14,891 bases of DNA from NCBI GenBank assembly GCA_021399405.1, contig JAAFKL010000358.1, positions 1 to 14,891 of the forward strand. The letters run 5' to 3'. A program made the translations under genes and the position numbers. This document shows, in pieces, positions 7,394-14,703 of this stretch; positions within the stretch are counted from its first letter, which is position 1; each line of letters starts with the position of its first letter. The notes beneath the pieces were generated by a model that worked only from the letters and a program-made list of their open reading frames with translations, had not been told where the DNA came from and searched no databases. Origin of the DNA: Candidatus Heimdallarchaeota archaeon (GTDB taxonomy: Archaea; Asgardarchaeota; Heimdallarchaeia; Heimdallarchaeales; Kariarchaeaceae).

Positions 7394-7639
7394 CTAAGTC
7401 TGATCACTAATATTTTTAGCAAGGATTGATGTTTTGATAATATCATCAAGGGTGAAAATTAATCTACCAATTGTCATTTCGCCTTCAATTGTTGTTTTAA
7501 ATTTATTATCTTGAATTTTGCTAGTAACAATTCCGCTATTTTCGGGCATGGAAGAATTTTCAGGAGAAATGGTCTTATCAAGAATGGTTAAATCAACCTC
7601 CTCAAATATAATAATTTCTGCCTTTATTTTGAATTTCAT
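7394..7639 (-). CDS. pcc1: KEOPS complex subunit Pcc1
   Basis: Pcc1 is the dimerising subunit of KEOPS, which makes threonylcarbamoyl-adenosine (t6A) on ANN-decoding tRNAs. The 81-residue length fits. The pattern matches the family: an early ILDKTISPENSSMPENSG stretch (about 19-36, compare ALxPDN...P) and a C-terminal helix IGRLIFTLDDIIKTSILAKNI (about 57-77, compare TLxxTIDDLL.....AEKVL). Its ATG shares one base with the stop codon of the upstream RecJ-like gene (TAATG), so translation is probably coupled. The short divergent family makes the call good rather than certain. Confidence 0.75.
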   Translation of the reverse strand: MKFKIKAEIIIFEEVDLTILDKTISPENSSMPENSGIVTSKIQDNKFKTTIEGEMTIGRLIFTLDDIIKTSILAKNISDQT

Positions 7640-9030
7640 TACATCACATTCATTAGATAGGCATTAATTTGCATCAAAATTGGATCAACGTCATCAGATT
7701 TTACCGAGAATTGAACTTCAAGATTTGTTCCAGATATATCCGTATTCACATCAAGCTTCTCACACACTTTTTCGATTACATTTTTCAGAGATTCTGAAAT
7801 AATATTCTTAGAAATCCTAATTCCTATTGTCTGCTTTTTATCAGGTCCGGGAGATACAACAGCAAAAGGGAGTTCTGAAGTTACCAATCCTTTGGATAAC
7901 GCCAAAGCTGCAGCAATAGAAACATTATACCAGTTGACCTTCCTATCGGCAATAAAATATCTTAAACAACTTAGCTCTTCAATTTCTGCTCTTTTATCAT
8001 GAATTAATTGATACGAGTGAAATACAGCTTTACGTTCTTCTAAAAATAATTTGTTCAATTTTATAAGATGGTTAGATCGATTACCAAGTAGAACTGCCAA
8101 AGCCGTATTTGAGAGATTACGATTAATTGAATCATTTATAGCAGTTGCAAAGTCCCACACTGAATTGGTAATGGAAGCTTCATTTTCATTGTTAAAGTGA
8201 GTCATTTCTTTGATAAAGAATAAATCATCCCTTTGATAACCAACTTGTGTAGTTAAAAATATAATAAATAGATTATTCAAATCGGTTGTCTCTTCTCTAG
8301 AGAGTTCATTCAGCTTTCGAAGTTTTTTACCAGATTTAATTTCAATATCTGCTTTTGCAATTAATTTGTCAACTTCAGATTCATTCCCAGATAATCCTGG
8401 CAAATAGGGATGATTGCTGTAAATTATAGATTCTGAAATTGAGAATAGATTACCTCCCAAAAGGGATAATTTTTTGTTTATAGTAATTATATTACCTGAT
8501 TGTGCATCTTGAGAAATTAGTTCATGCAAACCCTCGTAAGGTTTATACAAATTTAATGCATGGAAGGCAATCAGTGGGAATTTTACAATCTCATCTAGAT
8601 TTGGAACGATGAAACTACAAATAAAATAAGCACAAGCTGAGAGACTGGTATCCAAATCATAAAAACCATAATTTGCTGAATTTAACAAAATAATATTTTC
8701 AGGCAAGTCATTTCTATCATTGATCGCCTCATTGTTGATAAGTAGGATTGGATTGGTAAAATTCTCAATTTCATCTCTAATAGTGGACAGCGGAAGACCA
8801 AGAATAATTGTAGGGAATTTATCCCTCCTGATTAATTTCTTCAAATTGGTTTTTTCATCTATTTCAAATAGAACACAGGGTTTATCCAAATCATAAAAAG
8901 ATTTACCAAATGTTGACGCAGCGATTAACGCGTCACTTTGCATTTTATAAGCAATCTGAATTACACCTTCCCATGTTGAAATTATCTTAGATACTTCATC
9001 AGAATATTCCAATAATTCTTGAAAAGTCAT
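7639..9030 (-). CDS. RecJ/Cdc45-like DHH-family protein, catalytic residues degenerate
   Basis: The 463-residue protein aligns by pattern with archaeal RecJ-like DHH phosphoesterases, which include the GINS-associated nuclease GAN and the Cdc45 counterparts of the replicative helicase complex. The N-terminal HxDxDG motif is replaced by KMQSDA (29-34), the second acidic site by LGLP (77-80), and the DHH triad by NNE (99-101). The following NSANYGFYDLDTSLSACAYF (117-136) keeps the expected N..xxG.....S.aGvaY pattern. The C-terminal DHHA1 part retains TIGIRISK but lacks the GGGHxxAAG loop. I infer a non-catalytic, Cdc45-like or structural role. The position between S15 and pcc1 matches the recJ-like gene often found beside S15 in archaea. 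It lies 61 bases after S15, probably in the same transcript. Confidence 0.7.
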   Translation of the reverse strand: MTFQELLEYSDEVSKIISTWEGVIQIAYKMQSDALIAASTFGKSFYDLDKPCVLFEIDEKTNLKKLIRRDKFPTIILGLPLSTIRDEIENFTNPILLINNEAINDRNDLPENIILLNSANYGFYDLDTSLSACAYFICSFIVPNLDEIVKFPLIAFHALNLYKPYEGLHELISQDAQSGNIITINKKLSLLGGNLFSISESIIYSNHPYLPGLSGNESEVDKLIAKADIEIKSGKKLRKLNELSREETTDLNNLFIIFLTTQVGYQRDDLFFIKEMTHFNNENEASITNSVWDFATAINDSINRNLSNTALAVLLGNRSNHLIKLNKLFLEERKAVFHSYQLIHDKRAEIEELSCLRYFIADRKVNWYNVSIAAALALSKGLVTSELPFAVVSPGPDKKQTIGIRISKNIISESLKNVIEKVCEKLDVNTDISGTNLEVQFSVKSDDVDPILMQINAYLMNVM

Positions 9031-9064
9031 TAAAATCGCCTATATTAGTAATAGAAATGTAAAT

Positions 9065-9079
9065 TAAAAAGGCTTTTTA
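9065..9079. repeat. Small palindrome at the probable recJ-like promoter
   Basis: Arms TAAAAAG (9065-9071) and CTTTTTA (9073-9079) form a perfect inverted repeat with one central base. On the minus strand the right part merges into TTTTTAATTT, a TATA-like stretch that would start RNA about ten bases before the ATG at 9030. It may be an operator or chance in AT-rich DNA. Confidence 0.3.
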
Positions 9080-9087
9080 GTAGCACT

Positions 9088-9107
9088 AGTATTATCTTAA
9101 TAATACT
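9088..9107 (-). repeat. Inverted repeat over the S15 stop codon, possible attenuator or processing hairpin
   Basis: AGTATTAT (9088-9095) and ATAATACT (9100-9107) form a perfect 8-bp stem with a 4-base loop. The stem includes the last S15 codons and its TAA. In the minus transcript it is followed by a CTTTTT tract about 15-20 bases later, so it could end or slow transcription between S15 and the RecJ-like gene, or protect the S15 message end. Confidence 0.4.
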
Positions 9108-9547
9108 GAAGCTGTGTCAGGGCGGTATTTCCATCCTTCCGGTAAAACTTTTTCATTGACATAATGGGCAGATAGTCTATAAATCTTTGATTCAATCCTT
9201 CTAAGCCCATGAGTTGAGTGAAGATCTTTCCTATTTTCGGTTAAATGATTCCTTAAATTCATTGCTCTTCGAATTAAGGATATTAGATCCTCTGGATATC
9301 GTGGAGCAACGTCATTTTCTTTTAAAATTGTTAATACTTTTTTACCCGTAAGAAGTTTGATCGATGGTACACCATGTTGATCTCTTAGAATATTTCCGAT
9401 CATTGCTTGAGAGTGACCTTGTTTAAACAATTGAACAACTAAATCTTCCACTCCGCTTGCATCAATTGTGATCCATTTTTGGGGTTCTGTAAGATAGGGT
9501 TTTGTAGAGCCTGATTTTCCTTTGCCTCGACTGTGCATTCGTGCCAT
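9092..9547 (-). CDS. rpsO: 30S ribosomal protein S15
   Basis: S15 is a primary 16S rRNA-binding protein of the small-subunit platform. The 151-residue protein is the long archaeal/eukaryotic form: a basic N terminus (MARMHSRGKGKSGSTKP), the added helical region with ASGVEDLVVQLFKQGHSQAMIG (30-51), then the classic S15 domain with LISLIRRAMNLRNHL and DLHSTHGLRRIESKIYRL. A weak GGTG lies about six bases before the ATG, and a strong palindrome lies just upstream of that. It is the first gene of the minus-strand S15, RecJ-like, pcc1 cluster and is divergent from the glmU-like gene. Confidence 0.97.
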   Translation of the reverse strand: MARMHSRGKGKSGSTKPYLTEPQKWITIDASGVEDLVVQLFKQGHSQAMIGNILRDQHGVPSIKLLTGKKVLTILKENDVAPRYPEDLISLIRRAMNLRNHLTENRKDLHSTHGLRRIESKIYRLSAHYVNEKVLPEGWKYRPDTASVLLR

Positions 9548-9559
9548 TATTTACACCAA

Positions 9560-9580
9560 CTGATCGAAATTTTCGATCAG
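9560..9580. promoter_or_regulatory. 10-bp-arm palindrome upstream of S15
   Basis: Arms CTGATCGAAA (9560-9569) and TTTCGATCAG (9571-9580) pair perfectly around one central base, 13-33 bases before the S15 start codon. As DNA it could be an operator over the core promoter; as RNA it would be a hairpin just 5' of the weak GGTG site. It is the strongest inverted repeat I found in any gap of the window. Confidence 0.6.
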
Positions 9581-9704
9581 AAATGATCTTAAGTTATGAT
9601 ACCTAAGACCTCTAACCAATAATTGATTGTACTACATAAGAGTAATTTGATGTTGAACAAGTTTTGAGTAAATTGTTAAATGAATATCCGATATTGAAAA
9701 ACAT

Positions 9705-9720
9705 AGTTTCTAAAGAAACT
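9705..9720. promoter_or_regulatory. Palindrome at the TATA position of the glmU-like gene
   Basis: AGTTTCT (9705-9711) and AGAAACT (9714-9720) form a perfect 7-bp inverted repeat with a 2-base spacer, 16-31 bases before the GTG at 9736. If the gene is leaderless, this covers the place of the TATA box and would suit a repressor operator. Confidence 0.4.
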
Positions 9721-9735
9721 AAATATAAGTAATTT

Positions 9736-10977
9736 GTGAAGGCAATAGTACTGGCAGCAGGAAAAGGTACTCGATTATTGCCAATTACAACTTATCGTCC
9801 AAAACACTTGTTAGAGATTGCTGGGAAATCTATTTTGAAAAGATTAATTGATAGCTTACTCGAACATGAATTAATTGACGATATTGTAATTGTGATTCAT
9901 TATTATTCTGATATAATAACTAATAAGATCAACACATGGTATTCAACGAAGGATTTATCTCGAATCTCGTTTGTAACCCAAAAAGAAACTTTGGGTACTG
10001 GAGATGCAGTTGCAACCGCAATTAAAGAAAGAAATATTCAAGAAGATTTCCTTGTAGTTTATGGTGATTTAATTATCGGCAATTCAATAAATAAAATGCT
10101 AGAAGATTACTCGAAAAATCCAAATCAGGGGTATATTCTGGGTGCTAAGGTCAAAATTCCCGAAAAGTACGGTGTACTAATAATTGAGGAAAATAAATTT
10201 GTGTCTATTATAGAAAAACCAAAGAATGCGCCCCATAATGCTCTTATTAATGCTGGAGTTTATATTTTTCCTAAAAATGCGGTACAGCTTATTGTGAATT
10301 TGAGTCCAAGCGCAAGAAATGAAATAGAACTCACAGATTTAATCCATTTTCTTGTTAAAGCAGGAAATAATATTCAAGTTATAGAAAGTAATGGTAACTG
10401 GTTTGATATTGGTTATCCTTGGGAAATACTAAATGCTAATGAAAAATTATTGGGAGAGGAAATTGATGAGTTTAATCAGCATGGGATAATTGAGGAAAAC
10501 GTAACTCTGAAAGGAGATGTGCATATTTCAAAAGGAGCAAGAATTCGAAGTGGAACATACATTGAAGGACCGGTCTATATAGATGAAGAAGCAGATGTAG
10601 GTCCAAATTGTTATATCCGTGGTGCAACATATATCGGAAAAAAAGTAAGAATTGGAAATGCTTGCGAAATTAAGAACTCAGTGATTTATGCCAATACTCA
10701 TGCGGCACATCTCTCTTACGTAGGAGATAGTGTATTAGGTCAACACTGCAATTTGGGTGCAGGTACCATAACAGCTAATCTCAGGCATGATAAAGCAAAT
10801 GTCAAAGTATCAGTCAAAGATTTACGAATAGATTCAGGGAGAAGAAAGCTTGGTGTAATTTTAGGAGACAATGTAAAAACTGGAATTTCAGTTAGCCTAC
10901 TTCCTGGTATTAAAATTGATGCTGATATATGGATCAATGCCGGAATAGTTGTATCAAAAGATCAGAAAAAATCATAA
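9736..10977 (+). CDS. glmU: Bifunctional sugar-1-phosphate nucleotidylyltransferase/acetyltransferase (GlmU-like, ST0452 type)
   Basis: The 413-residue protein probably makes UDP-N-acetylglucosamine (or dTDP-sugars) for glycoprotein and surface glycan synthesis. The N-terminal nucleotidyltransferase domain (1-225) has LAAGKGTRLLPIT (6-18) with the nucleotide loop, RPKHLLEIAGK (21-31), VYGDL (about 109-113) and EKP (about 156). The C-terminal left-handed beta helix (about 250-405) has hexapeptide repeats plus NTHAAHLSYVGDS and LGAGTITANLR, matching the archaeal GlmU-like acetyltransferase with its likely catalytic histidine. The GTG start directly precedes the canonical N terminus, and I see no Shine-Dalgarno site. 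The exact sugar is uncertain. The gene is divergent from S15 and convergent with a small membrane protein gene seven bases away. Confidence 0.9.
   Translation: MKAIVLAAGKGTRLLPITTYRPKHLLEIAGKSILKRLIDSLLEHELIDDIVIVIHYYSDIITNKINTWYSTKDLSRISFVTQKETLGTGDAVATAIKERNIQEDFLVVYGDLIIGNSINKMLEDYSKNPNQGYILGAKVKIPEKYGVLIIEENKFVSIIEKPKNAPHNALINAGVYIFPKNAVQLIVNLSPSARNEIELTDLIHFLVKAGNNIQVIESNGNWFDIGYPWEILNANEKLLGEEIDEFNQHGIIEENVTLKGDVHISKGARIRSGTYIEGPVYIDEEADVGPNCYIRGATYIGKKVRIGNACEIKNSVIYANTHAAHLSYVGDSVLGQHCNLGAGTITANLRHDKANVKVSVKDLRIDSGRRKLGVILGDNVKTGISVSLLPGIKIDADIWINAGIVVSKDQKKS
10966..10971 (-). terminator. Oligo-T tract ending the small membrane-protein transcript
   Basis: On the minus strand a run of six T lies 14-19 bases after the stop codon of the 109-residue gene, inside the final lysine codons of the glmU-like gene. 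It is a shorter and weaker candidate than the T8 on the other strand. Confidence 0.3.
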
Positions 10978-10984
10978 ATTATTA

Positions 10985-11314
10985 TCAATTTTTTTTGTTA
11001 GCTTGATCATTATGTGGAGGAATTTCGTCAAAAGAAATATCCTCATCAAATAAATCTGCAACATATCTGGCCATTTTGTCATCCCGAGATAACTCTTTGT
11101 CATTAGGTTCGCTTGAATTTTGGGACTGCCTAACAATTGCTCTTAATTCTGCTCCAGCTATAATAAAACCAGCTAAAAAACCAAATAAAATTATTGGTAA
11201 CCTGTAGTTTGCATTTGTATTGATATAAACCGCAATAACAACCCCTAATGCAACAAAACCAACAAAAGTCATAATAGGCTGAAAGGCAATATTTTGCTTT
11301 GGTGAAGAACTCAC
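10985..11314 (-). CDS. Small two-helix membrane protein, unknown function
   Basis: The 109-residue protein has a short polar N terminus, two membrane helices (about 13-31 and 39-57) and a hydrophilic, acidic C-terminal tail (about 60-109) with clustered D and E, such as DLFDEDISFDEIP. I do not recognise the family. The tail is probably cytosolic by the positive residues between the helices and after the second, but the topology is not settled. The start is GTG at 11314: a strong TATA-like stretch is centred about 25 bases upstream, which fits a leaderless message. It is divergent from the ATPase operon, and a role beside the membrane ATPase is only a guess from position. Confidence 0.65.
   Translation of the reverse strand: MSSSPKQNIAFQPIMTFVGFVALGVVIAVYINTNANYRLPIILFGFLAGFIIAGAELRAIVRQSQNSSEPNDKELSRDDKMARYVADLFDEDISFDEIPPHNDQANKKN
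10989..10996 (+). terminator. Oligo-T tract ending the glmU-like transcript
   Basis: A run of eight T starts 12 bases after the glmU stop codon, the usual form of an archaeal intrinsic terminator. It lies within the last lysine codons of the opposing membrane-protein gene. Confidence 0.45.
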
Positions 11315-11332
11315 TATAATGATGACCTCAAG

Positions 11333-11344
11333 TATTATATTATA
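11333..11344 (-). promoter_or_regulatory. TATA-like box for the small membrane protein
   Basis: The stretch TATTATATTATA is TATA-like on the minus strand and is centred about 25 bases before the GTG at 11314. The distance supports that GTG as start and a leaderless transcript. Confidence 0.5.
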
Positions 11345-11483
11345 GCTTTACTTTCACTAAATGGAAATTGACTAATTATTATGTCAAATTCAAAATATAC
11401 TGAGTTTTGAGGTTACGAACTCATTATTCCAAAATTGGAAGAAACAATTTTAAGAGCAATAACTTTTCTCGTATTCAAACGTA

Positions 11484-11504
11484 ATCTTTTAAGAAACTTA
11501 TTTT
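11484..11504 (+). promoter_or_regulatory. Probable promoter of the A-type ATPase operon
   Basis: CTTTTAAG (11486-11493) and TTATTTT (11498-11504) are two TATA-like elements. The first predicts a start about 12 bases before the atpI ATG, the second a start at the ATG itself (11527). A purine-rich GGAAG lies too close to the ATG to serve as a normal Shine-Dalgarno site, which favours leaderless starting. Confidence 0.4.
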
Positions 11505-11526
11505 GTGACAGGCTTGGATAGGAAGA

Positions 11527-13665
11527 ATGGCTCAAAGTAGTGAAAATCCTAAATTTTTATATCCCCAATCTCTTTCAATTGTTAAGGTGATAGCACCGTT
11601 AAAACACAAGAGATCAATTGTTAAAGCCGTTGAAGACAATGGAGAAATCGAACCAATAGTGGTAGATCCACGAACTGGTGCAGATCACTTACAAATTGAA
11701 GAACGTCGTAACAAGTTGGAGTTATTACGTAATAAATTAAATTCCATAATTACTGTCTTTGATAAATCCATGATAACTAAGCAGAGCCGTCTTGATTCTG
11801 GTTCTACAGAAGAAGAAACTATCAAATTTATCGATGGAATTTACGAAACAAAGGGTAAACAATTAGAACAAATCCTCTCAAGACGTGATGAGATTGAAAG
11901 AAGAATCACAGAGCTCGTAGGATTATCCCATACATTATCTGAACTAAGATCTGTGGGTATTCAAACAACAGATGAAACCTCATCATTACAAGATACGCGA
12001 CATACAACTACCTTTGTCGGTTCGATTCTTCCAAGTCAATCCAATCTACTCTATTGGTATACTGCAGAGGTCACAAGCAATAGATATTATATCAAAGAAG
12101 GCCAACTAGGTGAAAATGAAATGATTGCAATTGTAACTGTTCTTAATGATGATGCAGAAGCAACAAGTGCAAAATTAAAATCAATGAATTTCATAAATAT
12201 AGAAATACCTAAAGATGGTGATTTTGATGGTTTATCAGTTGCAGATTGTGAGGTCGAAATTGCAAAATTGAAAGAGGAAAATTCGGGTATGGATGACCTA
12301 ATTTCTGAATTTGCTCAGAATAATGGTTATGAGCTCGTTGCAGCCTTAGAAGCTGCTGAAATTGAGCTTGCACGAATAGCTGTTGAATTTAAAATGAAGA
12401 GAACCCGAGACACTTGTATTCTGTGGGCTTGGCTACCTGACAACAGAAAAGATGAGTTCAAAACATCAATGCATACAGCAACAGATGGATCCGCGCTTGT
12501 AGATTTCAAGAGTGGTCAGTTTGATCCTTCAATTACCCCAACCTACACCAAAAATAATGAGTTCATGAAACCAATGAGAGGTTTAGTTTCTGCTTTTGGT
12601 ACACCATCACAAAGGGAAGTTGATCCTTATCCTTTTGTTAGATTTTTATTTCCAGTCTTATTTGGAATAATGTTTGCTGATGTTGGACATGGTTTGTTAC
12701 TATTTTTGATGGGTGTATGGGCTTATAGAAAGAAACAAAAAATGGATGAAATTCCATCAGGAATAAGTGGATACATGTTCGGAGGGGCTGAATTATTAAT
12801 TATTTTGGGAGCAACATCATTTGTTATTGGCTTCCCTATGAATTCGGTGTTTGGAGATGAAACATTACTGTGGAGTATAGAACCCATTAGAAGTTTGTTT
12901 GAAAACAATACGTGGGAGTTCTTCTTCAAATTTGTAAATAGTGAAACTGAAACTGAATATTCAACCGTACAAGCATGTGATACTGCAGCACTTCCAGGAG
13001 AACATTGTGGTATCGAAAGAAATTATGTGAATTTCTTAGTATTTTCTTTCATTGTTGGAGCAATTGTGATATTATTAGGCTTGGGTTTGAATTTGTATCA
13101 ACTTAAGAATTACAGACACAGCGATTCGGATTTATATGCAGCACTCACATTGACAGGAATTTATGTATCTGCAATACTTACTGCAGTATTTGCTGTATTA
13201 GGTATATCGTCATTACAACTAATTTTCCTAATATTAATTGTTGTGAATCTATTTGCAACTTTGTATATTGAAAAGAAAGCTCATGGAGTAGATGGACTGA
13301 TGTTAGGTGTAGATCATATTATCAGTTTACTCTCAAACACTTTCAGTTTTGGTCGATTGCTTGCTATGAACACAATCCATTTTGTTTTGGCCTTTTTACC
13401 ATACCTCTTTTTAGACATGGCATTTGAAGGATTACTTAATCATGATGTGGATCATATTAGTTGGATGGACTCAAATCAGTTGATAATTCTCTGGATAATC
13501 TCTGCTGCCTTAGGAGCTTTAATAGTTCTTCCTGTCGAAACCACATTCAGTACTTTGCAATCATTGCGTTTAAACTGGGTTGAGTTCTTTGGCAAATTCT
13601 ATAAAGGAGAGGGTGTAGCATTCAAACCTGTGAAGGTAAATAGAATCTACACAACAGATACCTAG
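11527..13665 (+). CDS. atpI: A-type ATP synthase subunit I (V-type subunit a homologue)
   Basis: Subunit I is the stator and half-channel subunit of the membrane sector, carrying ions to and from the proteolipid ring. Its 712 residues have a cytosolic N-terminal half with coiled-coil segments (about 55-125 and 235-295) and a membrane half from about 365 onward with seven or eight helices. VRFLFPVLFGIMFADVGHG near 370-390 matches the first conserved membrane motif, and FSFGRLLAMNTIHFVLA carries arginine 610, the counterpart of the essential proton-path arginine. The loop at about 470-500 has two cysteines (484, 494). It begins the operon, and its TAG is followed at once by the atpC start. Confidence 0.95.
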   Translation: MAQSSENPKFLYPQSLSIVKVIAPLKHKRSIVKAVEDNGEIEPIVVDPRTGADHLQIEERRNKLELLRNKLNSIITVFDKSMITKQSRLDSGSTEEETIKFIDGIYETKGKQLEQILSRRDEIERRITELVGLSHTLSELRSVGIQTTDETSSLQDTRHTTTFVGSILPSQSNLLYWYTAEVTSNRYYIKEGQLGENEMIAIVTVLNDDAEATSAKLKSMNFINIEIPKDGDFDGLSVADCEVEIAKLKEENSGMDDLISEFAQNNGYELVAALEAAEIELARIAVEFKMKRTRDTCILWAWLPDNRKDEFKTSMHTATDGSALVDFKSGQFDPSITPTYTKNNEFMKPMRGLVSAFGTPSQREVDPYPFVRFLFPVLFGIMFADVGHGLLLFLMGVWAYRKKQKMDEIPSGISGYMFGGAELLIILGATSFVIGFPMNSVFGDETLLWSIEPIRSLFENNTWEFFFKFVNSETETEYSTVQACDTAALPGEHCGIERNYVNFLVFSFIVGAIVILLGLGLNLYQLKNYRHSDSDLYAALTLTGIYVSAILTAVFAVLGISSLQLIFLILIVVNLFATLYIEKKAHGVDGLMLGVDHIISLLSNTFSFGRLLAMNTIHFVLAFLPYLFLDMAFEGLLNHDVDHISWMDSNQLIILWIISAALGALIVLPVETTFSTLQSLRLNWVEFFGKFYKGEGVAFKPVKVNRIYTTDT

Positions 13666-14703
13666 GTGATGACAATTTTCAATAGTACAATCCCGTTTTT
13701 GATTTCAAAGGCCCATGCATATCATTCTCGGGCACCAACCCTTGGAATGATAACTAATATGGTTCAAGCATCATCTGTTAGTGAAATTGAAAATATTTTA
13801 CAGCAAACTCACTACGCTGATGTTGCAAGTGAACATCGACCAAGTGTAAATCTTGCAGAATTCGAAATTGCATTACGAAGACAATATGCTGAACTTCTAA
13901 CTACATTCACTAAAGCAGCCTCACCAGATGTTACTAAATTGTTGGATGCTTATTCCCTACTTATTGAATCCGATAATATGAGAATGATTCTTCAAGCTGT
14001 TATGAACAACAGTGTTTCGGATGAAATTAAACAAGCGATTATTCCAATAGGCAAGTATGGAATGGAATATTATGAACGAATGATGGGAACCACAACCGTG
14101 GAAGCCGCATTAGATTTTGTTAGGCATCCCGCCCTAAACAAAGCAGCAAGAGAAGCGTTGAAAATGTCTAATGATCCAGATGAACAAATTTTCTACTTAT
14201 CATCGGCACTTAGTCATGCTTCATACTCCTTAATCTTTGAAAATTCACCCAATTGGATTAAGAAACAAATCGAAATACTAAATCTCGAAACTACAGCCCG
14301 AGCGGTTAAATTAGGGATTAATCCAGTACCATGGATTATTCCGAACAACGGGTTAATTTTTAGAATGGCACCAACTCTAGGTGCAATGAAATCAGTAAGA
14401 GATGTGTTCTCATATGTACTTAACAGCTTTCCTGCAAGTCATCTGGTAGAAAGAGCACTCCAAGCTGAAGAAAATGAAATGGTTTCTGTATTTGAGGAAA
14501 ATGCTCAAGCTGAACGATTTCATATTCATAGACGTAATTTTAATATATACGGTAATCGCAAAGAATCAATTCTTGATTTCTTTGTAATTAAAAAGGCTGA
14601 AATGGAGGATCTAACAAGAATCTTGCTCGGCACAATCAAGGGTGTTTCACCTGATTTAATTCGTGAAATGCTTTCGATCCCAATCTATAGGAGAGAAAAA
14701 TAA
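13666..14703 (+). CDS. atpC: A-type ATP synthase subunit C (V-type subunit d homologue)
   Basis: Subunit C is the funnel-shaped socket joining the rotating central stalk to the proteolipid ring. The 345-residue all-helical protein matches the AtpC/NtpC family in length and in its ending, where FFVIKKAEMEDLTRILLGTIKGVSPDLIREML matches the conserved C-terminal helix pair. FEIALRRQYAELL (about 62-74) matches the N-terminal repeat. The start is GTG directly after the atpI stop, or ATG three bases later; the two cannot be told apart, and coupling to atpI is likely. The stop codon shares one base with the atpK ATG. Confidence 0.9.
   Translation: MMTIFNSTIPFLISKAHAYHSRAPTLGMITNMVQASSVSEIENILQQTHYADVASEHRPSVNLAEFEIALRRQYAELLTTFTKAASPDVTKLLDAYSLLIESDNMRMILQAVMNNSVSDEIKQAIIPIGKYGMEYYERMMGTTTVEAALDFVRHPALNKAAREALKMSNDPDEQIFYLSSALSHASYSLIFENSPNWIKKQIEILNLETTARAVKLGINPVPWIIPNNGLIFRMAPTLGAMKSVRDVFSYVLNSFPASHLVERALQAEENEMVSVFEENAQAERFHIHRRNFNIYGNRKESILDFFVIKKAEMEDLTRILLGTIKGVSPDLIREMLSIPIYRREK
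14689..14693 (+). promoter_or_regulatory. Ribosome binding site of atpK
   Basis: AGGAG at the end of atpC lies nine bases before the atpK ATG. It is one of the few clear Shine-Dalgarno sites in the window, which suits the high synthesis needed for the multi-copy proteolipid. Confidence 0.55.

Larger units (their letters stand above)
9548..9735. other. Divergent intergenic region between S15 and the glmU-like gene
   Basis: This 188-base gap has no open frame of note. It holds two palindromes, one close to each start codon, and AT-rich stretches suitable for TATA boxes, so it is most simply a pair of divergent promoters. Confidence 0.6.
11315..11526. other. Divergent intergenic region before the ATPase operon
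   Basis: This 212-base gap has TATA-like boxes near both ends and no credible open frame. A 6-bp inverted repeat TGAGTT/AACTCA (11401-11406, 11418-11423) and a 5-bp one, TCCAA/TTGGA (11429-11440), lie mid-gap and may be regulator sites, though such short repeats are expected by chance. Confidence 0.5.
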
